Assembly: GCA_014281115.1 (NCBI GenBank)
Contig: JACONQ010000018.1
Coordinates: 1,116,001-1,180,000, forward strand
Source of the DNA: Laburnicola sp. R22_1
Lineage: Eukaryota; Ascomycota; Dothideomycetes; Pleosporales; Didymosphaeriaceae
DNA: 64,000 nt
Reading direction: 5' to 3'
The stretch's first letter is position 1. The number at the start of each line of letters is the position of its first letter. The position numbers and the translations under genes are program-made. The notes below the pieces were generated by a model. That model saw only the letters and a program-made list of their open reading frames with translations, was not told the origin of the DNA and searched no databases. Positions 10,951-24,009 of this stretch are shown piece after piece.

Positions 10951-12340
10951 TACCAATATGCATGCTGGTACAGTAGCACGGAAAGCTCTTCCTAGCACTG
11001 ACTCGGAGCCGAACAGGGATGTGCCCGGCAGGCACCCGATTCCCCGTGGACACGTATTGGACATAGATTACCTAGGTACGGGACTACGGGTACTGAATGG
11101 TTCCAGAAGCCTGTGCACGACACAAAACCTATGGTGGCCAGGTAGTCTCCCGCAGTCCTACGCACCTCGGTCCGTCTTACAGTAATATTCATCCCGTGAA
11201 TCCTGGCCTTTGTCCCTCGATTCACAGGCTGATACATGAGGCCGCGTCCCCTTGTTGGACTCCATTGCCCCGCCCGCAGATATCGGCACAGATACACAGG
11301 ATACACCGCTCGTTCATTGCATTGGTCGCTCGCGATGAGTGATTGACAGAGAGTCAGCGGCGCATATTGCCGACTACGCCGCAATATCGGCGAGCGAGAG
11401 ACTTGGAAGGTAACACCGGCTTCGTGCTGCCCCACGTTGCGCAATGTGCTTACGCGGACGGCACATGTAGCGACACGGCGATGGCGCTACCTTACAGTAC
11501 TGGCTAGCTGCTGTTTGTATCTATCGGCAATGTTCCATAAGTGATCACTGCTCACCAGTTAGTGGGGGCAGCCTCAAACGACTCCATCAGAAAGCGGCAC
11601 AATGACAACGTTACATACATACATAGCCGCCCCACGGTCTCACTATCGTGGCGATGCACGTTCTGCTGTGCACCTCTACGCGCGGTGACCCATTTCGAGA
11701 CTCATGCCGGCCTTATCGCGGCGCGTCCTGGGCCTATCAATCGAAGCGAATTCGTATATTAAGTGCGTATTGCTGTGCCGTACTTTGTATATGTAATGTA
11801 AGCGCTGCATGCGTCTGCAGTAGGGTCGAAATTAGTACCTCAAGCATGCCGCCTGCTCCTAGAAAAAGTAACGGCCCCACTGCGCGTCTGCCAACCAGTG
11901 GTAAGAGACACATCGATTTCGCCGGGCGCCTTCAAACCGGACTAGCCCACGTCCAACAAACGCATTGACACATACGAACGATCGCTGTATCAGGTAGAAA
12001 ATCTATGTTGGTAGGTTTAGGACACGGAGCATCTAATCTAGTCGATCCTGTGTAATTTGACATTGGAAGCGCAGAGACTTTAAGGCGCGGGCACAACCGT
12101 AGTATGGGGATCAGTCCGCGCACGCGGGAAGCAAGGAGCCGCCGAAACCGTTGGGGTGCTAGAGATGCGACTACGTCCAGTGGGGCGATCACACGTTCAG
12201 GAACAAGGTGTAACTGTACAAGGCCCTGTTTGGTTCTGGTAACAGAATAGGTGTCAGTTTTGTCAAACTAACGCCAAGTAAGCGGCCGAGCGTACAGGGG
12301 GGAAATTGGCGGCGTCTTAGCTAATAGGGTGTTATCTAGA
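10951..12340. other. GC-normal island without a recognisable gene
   Basis: Composition is balanced with normal CpA/TpG, so this DNA was not RIPped. The open frames (longest about 150 codons, minus strand 10992-11444) overlap one another on both strands, lack recognisable domains and show no plausible intron structure. It may be unique intergenic DNA or an unrecognised non-coding gene. Confidence 0.5.
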
Positions 12341-12850
12341 AGCACCTATTTAGCTATTAAAATGTTAGTTTTAAAATATAGCTTTATTAGCTATTAGGCT
12401 ATATATTTTTTAAAACTTTGCCTTCATTAATTTTAACTCGCTATCTTATTAAATTTTCGCCTTATTGTTTTGTTAATTCTGCCGCTATAAGAATTTTAGC
12501 GTCTATTTAGATAGTTATGGTTTTTTTTTTTGCAACTAAGGGGTTTCTAATAAAAATATTACAATAATAGCAGTTATTCCTTCTGCATTATAGACACATA
12601 AAAGCGTTTTAAGGTGTTAACTTAGATAGTTATATAAAGTACTTAATATTAAACTAGATAAAAAAGAGCCCCTAAGCTTAATTTGTAAACTAGAGGTACT
12701 AGAAAGCTCTAATAGATTTAGATATAGGGCAAATAAAGGCTAGTAAGAATATAAAATTAGCTAATAATAGGCTAAAATTAGTATTACTAAAAGCCTTCTA
12801 GCGCTAATTAAAAAACTAAATAAGGCCCTAATTATATATTAATTTTGCTA
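12341..12850. repeat. RIP-mutated insert with family A tail
   Basis: An AT-rich insert between two GC-normal stretches. At about 12518-12625 it holds the recurring tail: a poly-T/GCAACTAAGGGG start, the run TTTCTAATAAAAATATTA, a short dyad around GCAGTTATTCC, and AGCGTTTTAAGGTGTTAA. The remainder has no recognisable content. Confidence 0.55.
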
Positions 12851-13405
12851 AGTTAGTAAACTGGAGCCTTTCTGACGCCCCGAACTGGCGGAACCAAACA
12901 TGCCCCAAGTCGCGTCCAATCCCATATCATAGCTGCATGGTACGAATGCGGCGACGGCGCCGATGCTTAGGTGCCTCAGCTGCCGGGGGCAACGCCGGAC
13001 ATTGAATGAACCACGTAGAAACACGCTACCGGTAGGTAGGATTGCGCATTGCCGCCAATCCCAGGCATGCGGCCATATGTACTTTTGGGGCAATTCCTTC
13101 CTTCCTTGCCGCCGTTCCACGTGCGAGATATTGGATTCCATAGTTCCAGCTGCATGGGAGACTGCCGCCGTAGTGCCGCGTCTATTGCCCTCGGTTGCTG
13201 TGGGTCAGAAATAGACATGGGTTGCGAGTATATGACTTGCGGAGAGGCCTCGTTAGCCTACCAAAGTGCATACGACGTTCCTCTTGCATCTGTATCCCCG
13301 TAGTCGCAGGACCGACCACGTTTTCGTTTGGCATTTGTACTCCGTATCTCCTTCTCGACATACACGCGCAGCAATCCTCCATATTGCCCTTGGCTCGACA
13401 GCAGC
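12851..13405. other. GC-normal stretch upstream of the second P450
   Basis: Not RIPped. The overlapping short frames on both strands (for example 12848-13141 minus and 13195-13548 plus) have no recognisable domain. It probably contains the promoter of the P450 that starts at 13406, plus ordinary intergenic DNA. Confidence 0.45.
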
Positions 13406-15293
13406 ATGGATACAGAGACATTCTCCACCCTAGTCTTCTGGACGGCGAGCATCCTGTTCGCTATCAACAGTTTTGGACTCGATCAATTTGTGGGAATCCC
13501 TCTGCTTATGTTCTCCGAATTACACTAATACCGCGGCTAGGTCCTTAAAAACTCCCCATTTGCTGGCCTTAAGAGGTTCATATCCAACGTCAAGACAGTC
13601 ATCCACGATTTTGTACTATCACCCTCTTGTAACAGGGTACATTGTGAATATGCTAACCGGAACGACAGAGATCGGCAAAATTCTACACACCATGGAGCAC
13701 CGCCGAGCCGATCATCATAACCGACAAGAAGCAGATCCTAGAGCTGAGCGAGGCCTCGACTGTGCTTTCACAGCGGGCTGTGTACGCTGATGTTGGTCGG
13801 CCTTCGTCATGTGGCGTTCTATTACTGACTTGTGTAGATGTTTGGCTTCAAGCACACGCTGAACAACTTCGATCATAATGAAGTCAACTCCCAGAAGTCC
13901 CGGCTCTTCGGTCGTCTCATTCAGGTCAATGGGGTTCACAACCTTCCGCAGCTGTTCCCTCGTGTGGAGAAGAGGATCAATGAGAGCCTGACCGAGATGT
14001 TGCCGCGAGGCAAACCAACTTCAAGTACGTGTTGTGTCTGCGTATTTCATGGCCAAGACTGATCCGATAACTTGTAGGGGGCATTTCTCTTCCAATCGCT
14101 GAAACTGTCAGGACCATGGCGTCGAGAGCCATGTGCGTGATCTTCTTTGGCGAGAATCTTTGTAAGCATTCACTCTTGCATCGAAATCATTGGCAGTACT
14201 GATGCATATAGCTCGTGATCCTATCTTTGCCAACGCCATATTGGAACATCCTAAGGAAATGGTTTCATGCATGGCCGCATTTCAAATCACTCCGTCTTTC
14301 CTGTCCACGTAGGTACCCATTCTGCAAACTGTTGCTGCTATCCAACATAAACTTGAAGTTTGTCGTGCTAAGCTGTATTAGCTATGTACACAAATACCTG
14401 ACCAAGGGTGGGAAATCGCAGAGCCTGATTCTTGAGAAGCTAGCAGAGATCATGGGATCAGGACGGGACGCTTGGGCTGAGACCGAGGAAATGAACAAGG
14501 CAAGTTTTAGTCACCGAGTTGCATATGACTTCTACTAACTCTTATCAGCTGACCCTTGCCTGGAACATGGCAGATCTCACCGAGGGGAGCAAGTACTGGC
14601 AGGGGCCTGAGCACCTGGCACAGTCAATGCTTGGCATTTGGTTCGCCGCTGCCCATCAGCCATGGATGTTCCTCGACTTCATCATGCTTACTCTGGCTGT
14701 GCGTCCTGACCTGCAGGAAGCTCTTCGTCAGGAGATTGGAGACTTCGAGTCGTTGGATTACAACCGTCTCCAGAACCTCCCATTCTTGGACAGCTTCATC
14801 AAGGAAACCGTGCGGTTACACCCCCTTGACACTAGTGAGTGAAACCTAGCTTGAATTGACTGAATTAAGATGTTGACTTGGAGCAGTGGCCGTCCGAAGG
14901 AAGGCTATGAAGGATTACACCTTCGCCAGCGGCGCTCCCTTCTGCCCTTCGGGAGCTACCGTCTGCGTCTCTTCCTACGACCAAATGCATGACACGAAAT
15001 TCTATCCCAACCCCAACGACTTCCAGCCGCGCCGATTTGTCGACGTAGACTCTCCCATCCGCGGCGCAAAGTTTGTCGAAGTATCCGAGAAGTACCCAAT
15101 CTGGGGTTTCGGGTCGCTAGCCTGCCCGGGTCGCGTGCACGCTTCCATCGTCATCAAAATGGTTATCGCCCAGCTCCTGCACCGCTTCGAAATCAGCCTA
15201 GAGAACGAGAAAGAGAGGCGCATGTGGTCCTGGGAGACCTTCAGGATGCCGTATGAGTCGACCAGGTTCATCCTCAAGGAGCGCTCTTGGTAA
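13406..15293 (+). CDS. Cytochrome P450 monooxygenase, nine exons, with probable frameshift(s)
   Basis: Inferred exons are 13406-13489, 13541-13612, 13669-13791, 13838-14024, 14078-14161, 14212-14309, 14382-14499, 14549-14834 and 14887-15293, about 485 residues. The N-terminus is a hydrophobic anchor (MDTETFSTLVFWTASILFA). The K-helix has FIKETVRLHP; the heme loop WGFGSLACPGR puts the Cys ligand near residue 430, with W where F is usual, as in CYP68/ent-kaurene-oxidase-like enzymes. The I-helix reads WFAAAHQP. Intron 7 (14500-14548) is GC-AG. Exon 6 joins exon 7 in frame only if one T of the run at 14280-14283 is ignored. The second exon may carry a similar extra T at 13609-13612. Two in-frame stops after residue 28 vanish if 13490-13540 is an intron with branch site CTAAT. 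The substrate is unknown; it may be a recent pseudogene. Confidence 0.8.
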
Positions 15294-15965
15294 AGCATAG
15301 CGGGAGTGTCCGTTTAGAGAACTGGCAGTCAGAGGTTTGGCTGGCGAACCAGTTTCTGTCTGCTTATGATGTAACGACCTAATGACCAAGGCAGGAGTTG
15401 GTAGAGCTTGCATACACTCTCCGTAGTCTTTCATGATAGCAAACTTTTCTCTCGCGGTCATTTTGTGCAACCCACCTGTCAGAAACCCCTACGGCATGCG
15501 CCAAGTTTCCGTTTCGAAGACTTGCAGGCCCTGGGACGCAAACCATGCCATCGTCCCAGCACGCTGGCACACGATACCGGCGGTCGCCGCAAGACGCAAA
15601 ATCCCCGCCCTCGAACCCACCACCTACGCAGAGAAAACTCTTCTCGGACTCCGCAAACGAAGGCGATGTAACGCGTGCGGATGTACAAAGCAGCTCCGCG
15701 ACCCGTCGTGTGCGTTGTCCCACCTTCCTCATGCAGTATACCGCCTGTCACACGTTATTCCCCTCCGTAGGCTACGCGGCATCGGCACGTCTGAGGTCCG
15801 AGGCATCGCTTGCACAGGACCGCTGCCAGGTGATGCGAATCCTGGAGGACTATCAATCAAGACTGAATCAGTGATGGCATGATGGCGCACTAGGATTCCG
15901 TTTTCGCGTGCGCCTCCGTACTGTATACTTATCTTATCAATCAGACGCCCCACAAAAAGATCGCT
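15294..15965. other. GC-normal 3' flank of the P450, no gene recognised
   Basis: Several overlapping open frames of 75-150 codons occur on both strands. None has a recognisable motif or plausible splice pattern. The normal composition ends sharply near 15965, where RIP-mutated DNA begins. Confidence 0.5.
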
Positions 15966-16354
15966 AGTTTTACACTAAAAAGTCCTAGCAACTCCTAGAA
16001 ACTCCTAGAAACTCTTAGACTAATAAAACGTTAGTACTAAGGTATAACTAATAAAACGTTAATTATATAATTTAAAGTATTTTTTTATAAAATATTTAAC
16101 AAAATTTATTACTAGTTTATATATAAGTTATATTTACGTATACTATACTATTATATAAAATAATTTATATAATATTTATACTTATTATAACTATTAAAGT
16201 AATAGTTATAAACTAAAGCGTATATAAAACTTTATATAGTCTTAACTAAGACTTATAGGCCCTTTATAGTTAGATTATATAATTAAGGAACTTTTTAATT
16301 TTAGAAATAACGCTACTCTATATATATTATTAACTTAGTTATGTATATTTATAT

Positions 16355-17826
16355 TAAAGATCTTCATTATATAGAGATTCTAACTAAGGTTAAGTCTACA
16401 CTATATATAGTTTTTTTAACGACTAAGGAGTTTCTAATAAAAATATTATAATAATAGTAAATATTCCTCCTACTATTATATACACAGAAAAGCGTTTTAA
16501 GGTATTAATAAAAAGTGATTAGCGCGTTGGCCTAAGCTCGCTAAGCGAGTTTAATGCGCCCACTCTATTACTACACTATATATAGAAAGAAGTAAAATAG
16601 AACGCACTATAATCTAGTACCTAGTATATAGTAGTAGTAATAAAATATATATAAAATAATAATAATTTTATTATTAATATTCTATATAATAGTATTAATA
16701 ATAGTAGTTAATAATAGTAGTTAATAGATAGTCTACTATCTAGCATAACTAAGTTATATATTATCTCTTAATTAGTAGACTATTAGAGAGCTATAGTAGA
16801 CTATAGAGTTGCAACTATAAGAGTAGTATAGATAATAGAACACTCAACTATAGTTTAGTTATTACGCTTACAACCTAATAGTAGCGTAACTATAGTTTAC
16901 TATGTGTATAGTATATAAGTCTGCTTTTATAATATTAGTAATACTTAGTATACTAAATCTTTACTTTAATATATAATACTATATATTTTAAATCTAACTT
17001 TTTATCTATTATATTTAGCAATATAATAACTACTTTCTAGCAATCTAATATTATATCTAAGTCTAATACCTATAGTAATATAGCTATTATTAAATTTAGC
17101 AAAAGTATAGATAATTAGCTAGGCAAACTTAAGAATAATTCCTAGAAATTTAGCAACCTTATATAACTAAAAGAATTATTAAAGGGACCTCTAGAGCTTA
17201 TCTTTAAGTACCTTATTAGCAATATCTTTAAGCTAATTTACTGCGCCTTATGCCTCTAAATTCTAAAGTATAAGACACTTTTTAGTACCTAAATATTAGT
17301 AGAAGAGACACAGCCTTTATAATATAATAATAGTATAATATAAAAATTATATTATAAAAGCTTAAAAATATACCTAAAAATAAAAGTAATAAGAACTATA
17401 AGGGCAAGGACTAAAGTAAAGAGGAGAAAGAGTTTATTATAATATATAAGACGTTAAAGGCGTAATAGTAGCGTAAAAAGCTTATTAAGGTAGTAGCAAT
17501 TATCTAGGCTATTATTAAGGTAAGGGACTATAAGCGATAAGGGTAAAGATAAGCGGCAATAGCAAAAGCATAGAGAAGATAAGTAGTAATAGTAAGATTC
17601 TAGAAGATAGTATATAGCTCGCTAGTTATAAAGGGAGATTTACTATAGAAGAGAGTTAATAAGCTAGTTAGGTTAGTTACTATTATAATTATTATTATTA
17701 TTATTATAGCAAAAAATATTATTAAAGAAAATATTAATTAAAGATATTATTAATTATATAATATAGTAGTTAGTTAAACAGCCAGCCTAGGATCACGTAA
17801 TATTACACATTAACTCTAGGAGAAAA
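16355..17826. repeat. Family D unit, right-arm orientation, with a family A insert
   Basis: It begins near AAGATTCTAACTAAGGTTAAG. The insert at about 16408-16530 is a family A tail. The unit ends CAGCCAGCCTAGG...ATTAACTCTAGGAGA. An ATT trinucleotide run lies at about 17685-17707. The same unit recurs inverted at 20783-22050, as both arms of the palindrome at 48152-50097, and internally deleted at 40845-41105. A lysine-rich frame with many TAG codons is visible but not identifiable. Confidence 0.65.
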
Positions 17827-17999
17827 ACGTATATTTATATAGTATCTTATAGAGCTACTTAGTCCCAATAGTTATTATTGTAATTTTCTAGCGAAAAGGC
17901 TATGCTACGCATAGCCTACCTAGCTTAACGCGCCAAATTGGCTTAATAATCTAAAAAAAATTTTATATAGTAAATTATCGCGCATTTTTATAACTACCT

Positions 18000-18110
18000 T
18001 TTTACACTTTTTTAATTACGAAGTAGGGGGCTCTGCTTTTTTTATTATGTTATTTGAGATAAAAGCCTTTGTCGTGCTACTACTAAGTAGTTAATTTAAC
18101 GCTACATAGT
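18000..18110. repeat. Foldback family B, single arm
   Basis: TTTTTACACTTTTTTAATTAC, then a GGGGGCTCTGC palindrome remnant, then TTATTTGAGATAAAAGCCTT. A single arm without its inverted partner. Confidence 0.6.
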
Positions 18111-19435
18111 AAATTATACTATAATTGCATTTATAGTTATATAAAATAGTGCGCGCCTTTTTAGTAGACTCCCTAATTAGCCTTAGAAGCTATTTTATAG
18201 TTATTATTAGGCTTGTATAGGCTAGAGTAGCCCTTATTATTACTAGAGTTAGAGACGTAGGGTGTGCTAATAATACCCTAAGTATTAAATTAAGTTTCTT
18301 ATATAGTAATTTAGCTATTAGCAACTAGTATAATTGTCTCTTTTATCTCTATAAGACCCTCTATACGTCCTATACAGTATATAAGCTTAGTGTATAGGTC
18401 TTAGTTCTTTTAGGTAATAAGACCTATTTTAATAGTAGTGTAAAGCTTATAAATAATAGAAAATCTAGTCTATAAAGGCCCCCTCTAGTCTAAGTTTCTT
18501 AGTAATTTCTTATATAACTCTTATAATATATAGTTCTCTTTAGAATTATTAACTAAATATACCTATCTACTTACATCTCTTATAAAGGTAACGTCGCTAG
18601 TATAATACTATATAAATTTCTTACTATAGTTATGTATATTACTATAGAAAGTTCTTTAAATATTTAATATATTTAACTAGTAATCTTATAGCTCTAGTAG
18701 TAATAGTAGCGTCCTATTTAGCTATATTATTAGCTACCTAAGTAATTTTTATAGCCTACGTATTAGTAGCGTAAATAGTACCCCTACTAATTTTAAGTAT
18801 ATATCCTTTACACTTATATTATTTCTTTTTAGCATACTTAGTAGTCTAAGTATTAGGAAGAGAAATATCGTAGACCTTTTAGTGTATAGTATAACACTGT
18901 AAGAGAAAGGTATAGGTATATTAAAATATATTAAAAAAGATAAAGTAGTAAAATAGGTTAGGCTAGGCAGGAACTATTTGTTAGCACATGCAAATTAGTC
19001 CCTTATACTAATAATAAAATAGTTAATTATAAAATATACTAGATACCAAAGTTAATAACTTTAATAACGCGTAGCTATTATCTACGCAGTATAAAATACA
19101 CAACTAAACAAAGATTGGCTATTTATACTGACTTTTTATCCTTATAAATATTTAATTACTAGTTAAGACCTTAAGATTAGTTACTATATTTATCTTTTAT
19201 TGTAAAAACGCTATTACTACTAGATATATAGTATTGCGTCCCTACTTAGGAGACGTAAATAATAATAACACAGCTAGATATAATAGCTAGATACTACTTA
19301 ATACTAAAAACTATATAGTCTATACTAAGAACCTATAAATAGCTGCTATAGAATTAGATTACTATATTAAGAAGAATATAGATCTTAGTAAATAAGAGCT
19401 TAGAATTAGTAGGATAAGCCTTATAATATATGTGG

Positions 19436-19560
19436 CGTTAAATTAACTACCTAGGGGTAGTATAATAAAGGCTTTCATCTTAAATAATATAACAAAATAA
19501 AGTAGAGACCCCTACTTATTAATTAAAAAATCGTAAAAAGGTGGTTACAAAAATACGCAT
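19436..19560. repeat. Foldback family B, single arm (inverted)
   Basis: The reverse-complement orientation of the arm at 18000-18110: GGCTTTCATCTTAAATAATA, a GTAGAGACCCCTAC palindrome, and TTAATTAAAAAATCGTAAAA. It ends with the AAAAAGGT terminus. Confidence 0.6.
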
Positions 19561-20782
19561 TTAAACTACTAAGCAAGCTTAGTAGTCTTTGCGTAGTACT
19601 ACTCCTATAAGTAAAATTTTTATAAAGAGGCTACTTAGAACTTTAGTAGGGGAGGGATAAGACTTTAGTATAGCCACGCTGCAGTTATCTATCTCTATCC
19701 TCTACTGTTCTAATTATTATAAATAATATAAGTTAATATTTTAATAGGTATATACTACTTTATAAGTGAGATAAAAGTAATATATACTAGATACACTATT
19801 ACTCTATTACTATATTAAGGTTATTATTAATAAAATCCCTACTATCTCTCTATACTTTGCTATCTATCTAAGCATTAATATTATTCCTAAAGAAGTACTT
19901 ACTATTGCTAAAAAGTACACGCTAAAAATTCGCGCTGCTACTATTAAAGTAGCTATTAAAGTAACTATACTAGAGTTCTATTCTATTTATAAGCTTATCT
20001 AGCGTAATAGATAAGTATACTTAACTATTTATAAGGCTATTCTTATACTAGTTAGGCTAGCAGCTAGTCTAGTATATAAAAGATAGCATAACTATATTTC
20101 TACTCTAGTAGACGCAATTACTTTTTATTAGTAGTAGAATTATCTAGTAGGGAATATAAAAGAAGGATAATAAAATGTTTATTAATAAGCTAAATAGTAG
20201 TAAGAGCGTTATATAGATTTATAAAATCCTCCTAACTATTATTGCTATTACTACTATTAAGTTAGCTTATCTAAGTAAGTATATCGCGTGAGTAGCATGC
20301 GAGCGTAGATAACTAATAATAGTAGTAGTAATAAGCTAAGTGTGCTATATATAGCGTAAGTGAACCTTATATAGGTTAGAAGCTTATAAGGTATAGATAG
20401 AGTGCAAGTAAGTTTAAACTATTATCGCGTTATTAGGTAGTATTTAAGGTTAGTCATTAATTAGAATTAGGTGCTATATATAGTGTATAATAACCTTTTA
20501 TCTTAATCTACTTTAACCTTAAACTAAAAAAAAGGTTAATAAAGGTATTTAGTAAGCTAACAACCTTATAATATAAATTGCCCTATACTAGTTTAGATAT
20601 AAGATGCTTACAATTATTAAAAATAAGGACTAAAAAATATAGATAATTTTATATAGTAAAAGTCTAGATTAATAGCTATATACTACTATATAGCTTGTAG
20701 CAATTACTATCTAAAGTTAAACTTCTAATTAATAGCTACATATCTTAAAAATAGTAGTTATACTAAGTAAGTACTTTTCCCT

Positions 20783-22050
20783 AGGGTTAATTTATAATAT
20801 TACATACTTCTAGGCTGGCTATTTAACTAACTACTATGTTACGTAATTAATAATTTCTTTAATAATATTTTTCGCTATAATAATAATAATAATAATAACA
20901 ATTATAATAGTAACTAACCTAACTAGCTTATTACTCTTCTACAGTAGATCTCCTCTTGCAACTAGCGAGCTGTATACTACCCCCTAGAACCTTACTACTA
21001 TCGCCTATCTCCCCTATACTCCTACTACTACTACTTACCCTTACTATTACTCTTATTACTTATAGTCCCCTACCTTAATAGTAGCTTAGATAATTGCTAC
21101 TACCTTAATAAGCTTCTTACGCTATTACTACGCCTCTAGCATTTTATATATTATAATAAACTCTTTCTTTTTTTACTATAGTCCTTGCCTTTATAGTCTT
21201 TATTATTATTATTTTTAGTTATATTATTAAGCTTTTATAGTATAATCTCTATATTATATTATTATTGCGTTATAAAGGCTACATTTCTTGTACTAATATT
21301 TAGATATTAAAGAACTATTTTATACTTTAGAATTTAGAGGTTTAAGATGCAGCAAATTAGCCTAAAAATATTACTAATAGGTTACTTAAAAATAAGCTTT
21401 AAAGGTCCCTTTAATAATTCTTTTAGTTATATAAGGTTGCTAAATCTCTAAGAATTATCCTTAACTTTGCCTAGCTAGTTATCTATATTTTAACTAAATT
21501 TAATAATAGCTATATTGCTATAAATATTAAACTTAGATGCACTATTAGGTTACTAAAAAGTAGTTATTATATTGCTAGATATAATAGATAAAGAGTTAGA
21601 TTTAAAAAACATAGTATTATATATTAAAGTAAAGATTTAGTATACTAGATATTGCTAATATTATAAAAGCAGACTTATATACTATACACATAGCAAACTA
21701 TAGTTATATTATAGCTATTAGGTTATAAGTGTAATAACTAAACTATAGTTACGCGTCCTATTGCCTACACTACTCCTATAGTTGCAACTTTGCAGTTTAC
21801 TATAGCTCTCTAATAGTCTACTAGTTAAGAGATAATATATAACTTAGTTATGCCTAACTATCTATTAACGACTATTATTAATACTACTATATAGAATGTT
21901 AATAATAAAATTATTGTTATTTTATATATATTTTATTACTACTACTATATGCTAGATACTAGATTTTAGTGCCTTTTATTTTACTTCTCTCTGTACATAG
22001 TACAAACTTAACCTTAGTTAGAATTTTTACACAATAAAGATCTTTAATAC
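20783..22050. repeat. Family D unit, left-arm orientation (inverted to 16355-17826)
   Basis: It starts CCCTAGGGTTAATTTATAAT, carries an ATA/AAT repeat near 20878-20898, and runs inverted to the unit 3 kb to its left. In this pair the CTAGGG ends face each other across 17826-20783, the opposite of the arrangement at 48152-50097. Confidence 0.65.
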
Positions 22051-22714
22051 TAAGTAAGTACTAAAGGTATAAAAGATATACAAAAACGTAATTATACTAT
22101 AGAACTTTTATAGGTAATAGATAGAGTAAGGCTAGTAAAGTATTAGAGTGCTATTTAGTATTAGGAGTAGGGAGCATGCGCGCGCAATTTATTGTATATT
22201 ATAATAGTAGAGTAAAATAGGATTTCTAAGTAGTTAATTATCTAGTAACGCGGTAAAAAGTTAAAAGGTAAATATTAATTATCTAGTAACGCGGTAGTAA
22301 ATAAGCAAGTTAGGATGTTATTATTATAGGGTTAGTTATCTTAGAAGCTAGGAGGAGATATTAAAAAAACTTTAACGCGCTCTAGTCCTAGGGCTTAGTA
22401 TGCATATAATATTATAAAATATTATGTAGACGCTAGTAACGCAATAAAAAAATAGTAATTAAACGCAGTGGGGCCACTTAAAAACTAATAAGCGGAGGCA
22501 GTTTATACTTCTGTTTAGAAGGGGTAGCCTAAGTATAATAAAGCTTATACTTAAGTCCTATAGTTATATAAGCTATAGTAGAGCTGCCTTTAAGTGTTAA
22601 AATATAGTACTTTATATTATTATATAGTAAAAGCTGCCTTAGTATATATATATTAAATTTCTCTCATAAATTAAAAGTAGAAATTATTATAGGGACCTTT
22701 TTTTAACAATTATC

Positions 22715-22830
22715 TTTTTCACGCTCTTTTTAATTACTAAGCAGAGGGCTCTGCTTTTTTGTCATGTTATTTAAGATGAAAGCCTTTATTGTCCTACTAC
22801 TAGATAGATTAATTAACGCTATATATAAGT
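22715..22830. repeat. Foldback family B, single arm
   Basis: One of the better preserved arms, with AATTACTAAGCAGAGGGCTC followed by the matching TGC side of the perfect dyad AGCAGAG/CTCTGCT, then GTCATGTTATTTAAGATGAA. Confidence 0.65.
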
Positions 22831-22841
22831 TATTATATAGG

Positions 22842-23985
22842 TTATATTGTTTATTTAGTGTTAATTACTCTTTTTAACTATATTTTTTTTAATTTGAGTC
22901 TGCGTAGGTTGGAATAGAAAGGCAGCTCTAGTCTAGCGCCTGAAAATATAATCTACTTCTAGTCTCTACTAATATAATAATAGTTTATAGCAATAGTTTA
23001 TAAACTACACACTTATCTTACTATCTATAAGCACTCTAATGCCTGCTAAATTTACTTAAAGTGTGTATAGTAGACTAACTTGTTTTATTATTACTATTAT
23101 TAGCAATTACGCCGCTTACGCGTTGCGCTTATCTAACACTATAATATCTATAAGAATCTAGTATATTTATATAATACTCTTCTCTCCTAGTAACTTATTA
23201 ATAAACTATCTTCTCTTACTTCTTAATTTTACTTCTTATTACTACTATCCTAACCTATAGTAATATAAAAAACTATAGTAGGAACTCTATATATCTATTA
23301 CTGCGCCTATAGTTACTAATATATTACTAGCTTAACTAGTACACTAGAACTGTCTTATATAGGATAAGATATACCTACTTCTTATTAATAATTTTATAGA
23401 CAAAGTAATACTCTAGTATAGATTTAGTAATATTAGTAAGTAGATAAATCTTTAGAGCGTACTTTTAGGCGGCGTTAATAGCAGTATTAGCATTAGCACT
23501 CGGGCCTAGGAAGATAGTAGAAAATAGAGCAATAGTAGAAGTCTTTTTAAGATTAACTTTAATATAGAAATAGAGTGTTAGTATACTTATATTATATAAG
23601 CTTCTACTTAGTATATATCTTATAAGTAGCACAAACCTACTAATATAATAGCTGTTACTTTTAGCAATCTTTAGAAATAATAGTAGAGGGAGATAATAGT
23701 TATAGTATTATACTAGTTGTAGCGCTAGCGCTATTTTATACCTTTTTTCCCCCACTCTAAACTATAGTATAGTAATATAGCCTTACTGTATTTTATATAT
23801 AGAGTTTTTACTTAGAGTGCGCGCGCTAAGTCTAGTAAGCTTGCTTAGCTTACTTATAACGCGCTAACCCCTTTTAATTAACACTTTAAAATGCTTTTTT
23901 ATATATATAATAATAGGAGAAATAACTACTATTATTATAATATTTTTATTAGAAACCCCTTAGTCGTAAAGAAAAACTATATAAG
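22842..23985. mobile_element. 1.1-kb repeat family E, copy 2
   Basis: Homologous end to end with 9646-10770. The flanks both contain TATATAAGTTATTATA, at about 22823 (left) and 23975 (right), which suggests a target duplication inside or equal to that 16-bp string. No coding frame is readable. Confidence 0.6.
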
Positions 23986-24009
23986 TTATTATACTACTCT
24001 ACTCGCTTA

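Noticed and set aside
10992..11444. 150-codon minus-strand frame in the GC-normal island
   Set aside because: No motif, overlapping competing frames on both strands, no plausible splice context.
13490..13540. Two in-frame stops early in the second P450, taken at first as pseudogene evidence
   Set aside because: The segment reads well as a 51-bp intron (GT...CTAAT...AG) that keeps the frame, so the stops alone are not proof.
15433..15882. 149-codon frame downstream of the second P450
   Set aside because: Several frames on both strands are equally open and none resembles a protein family.
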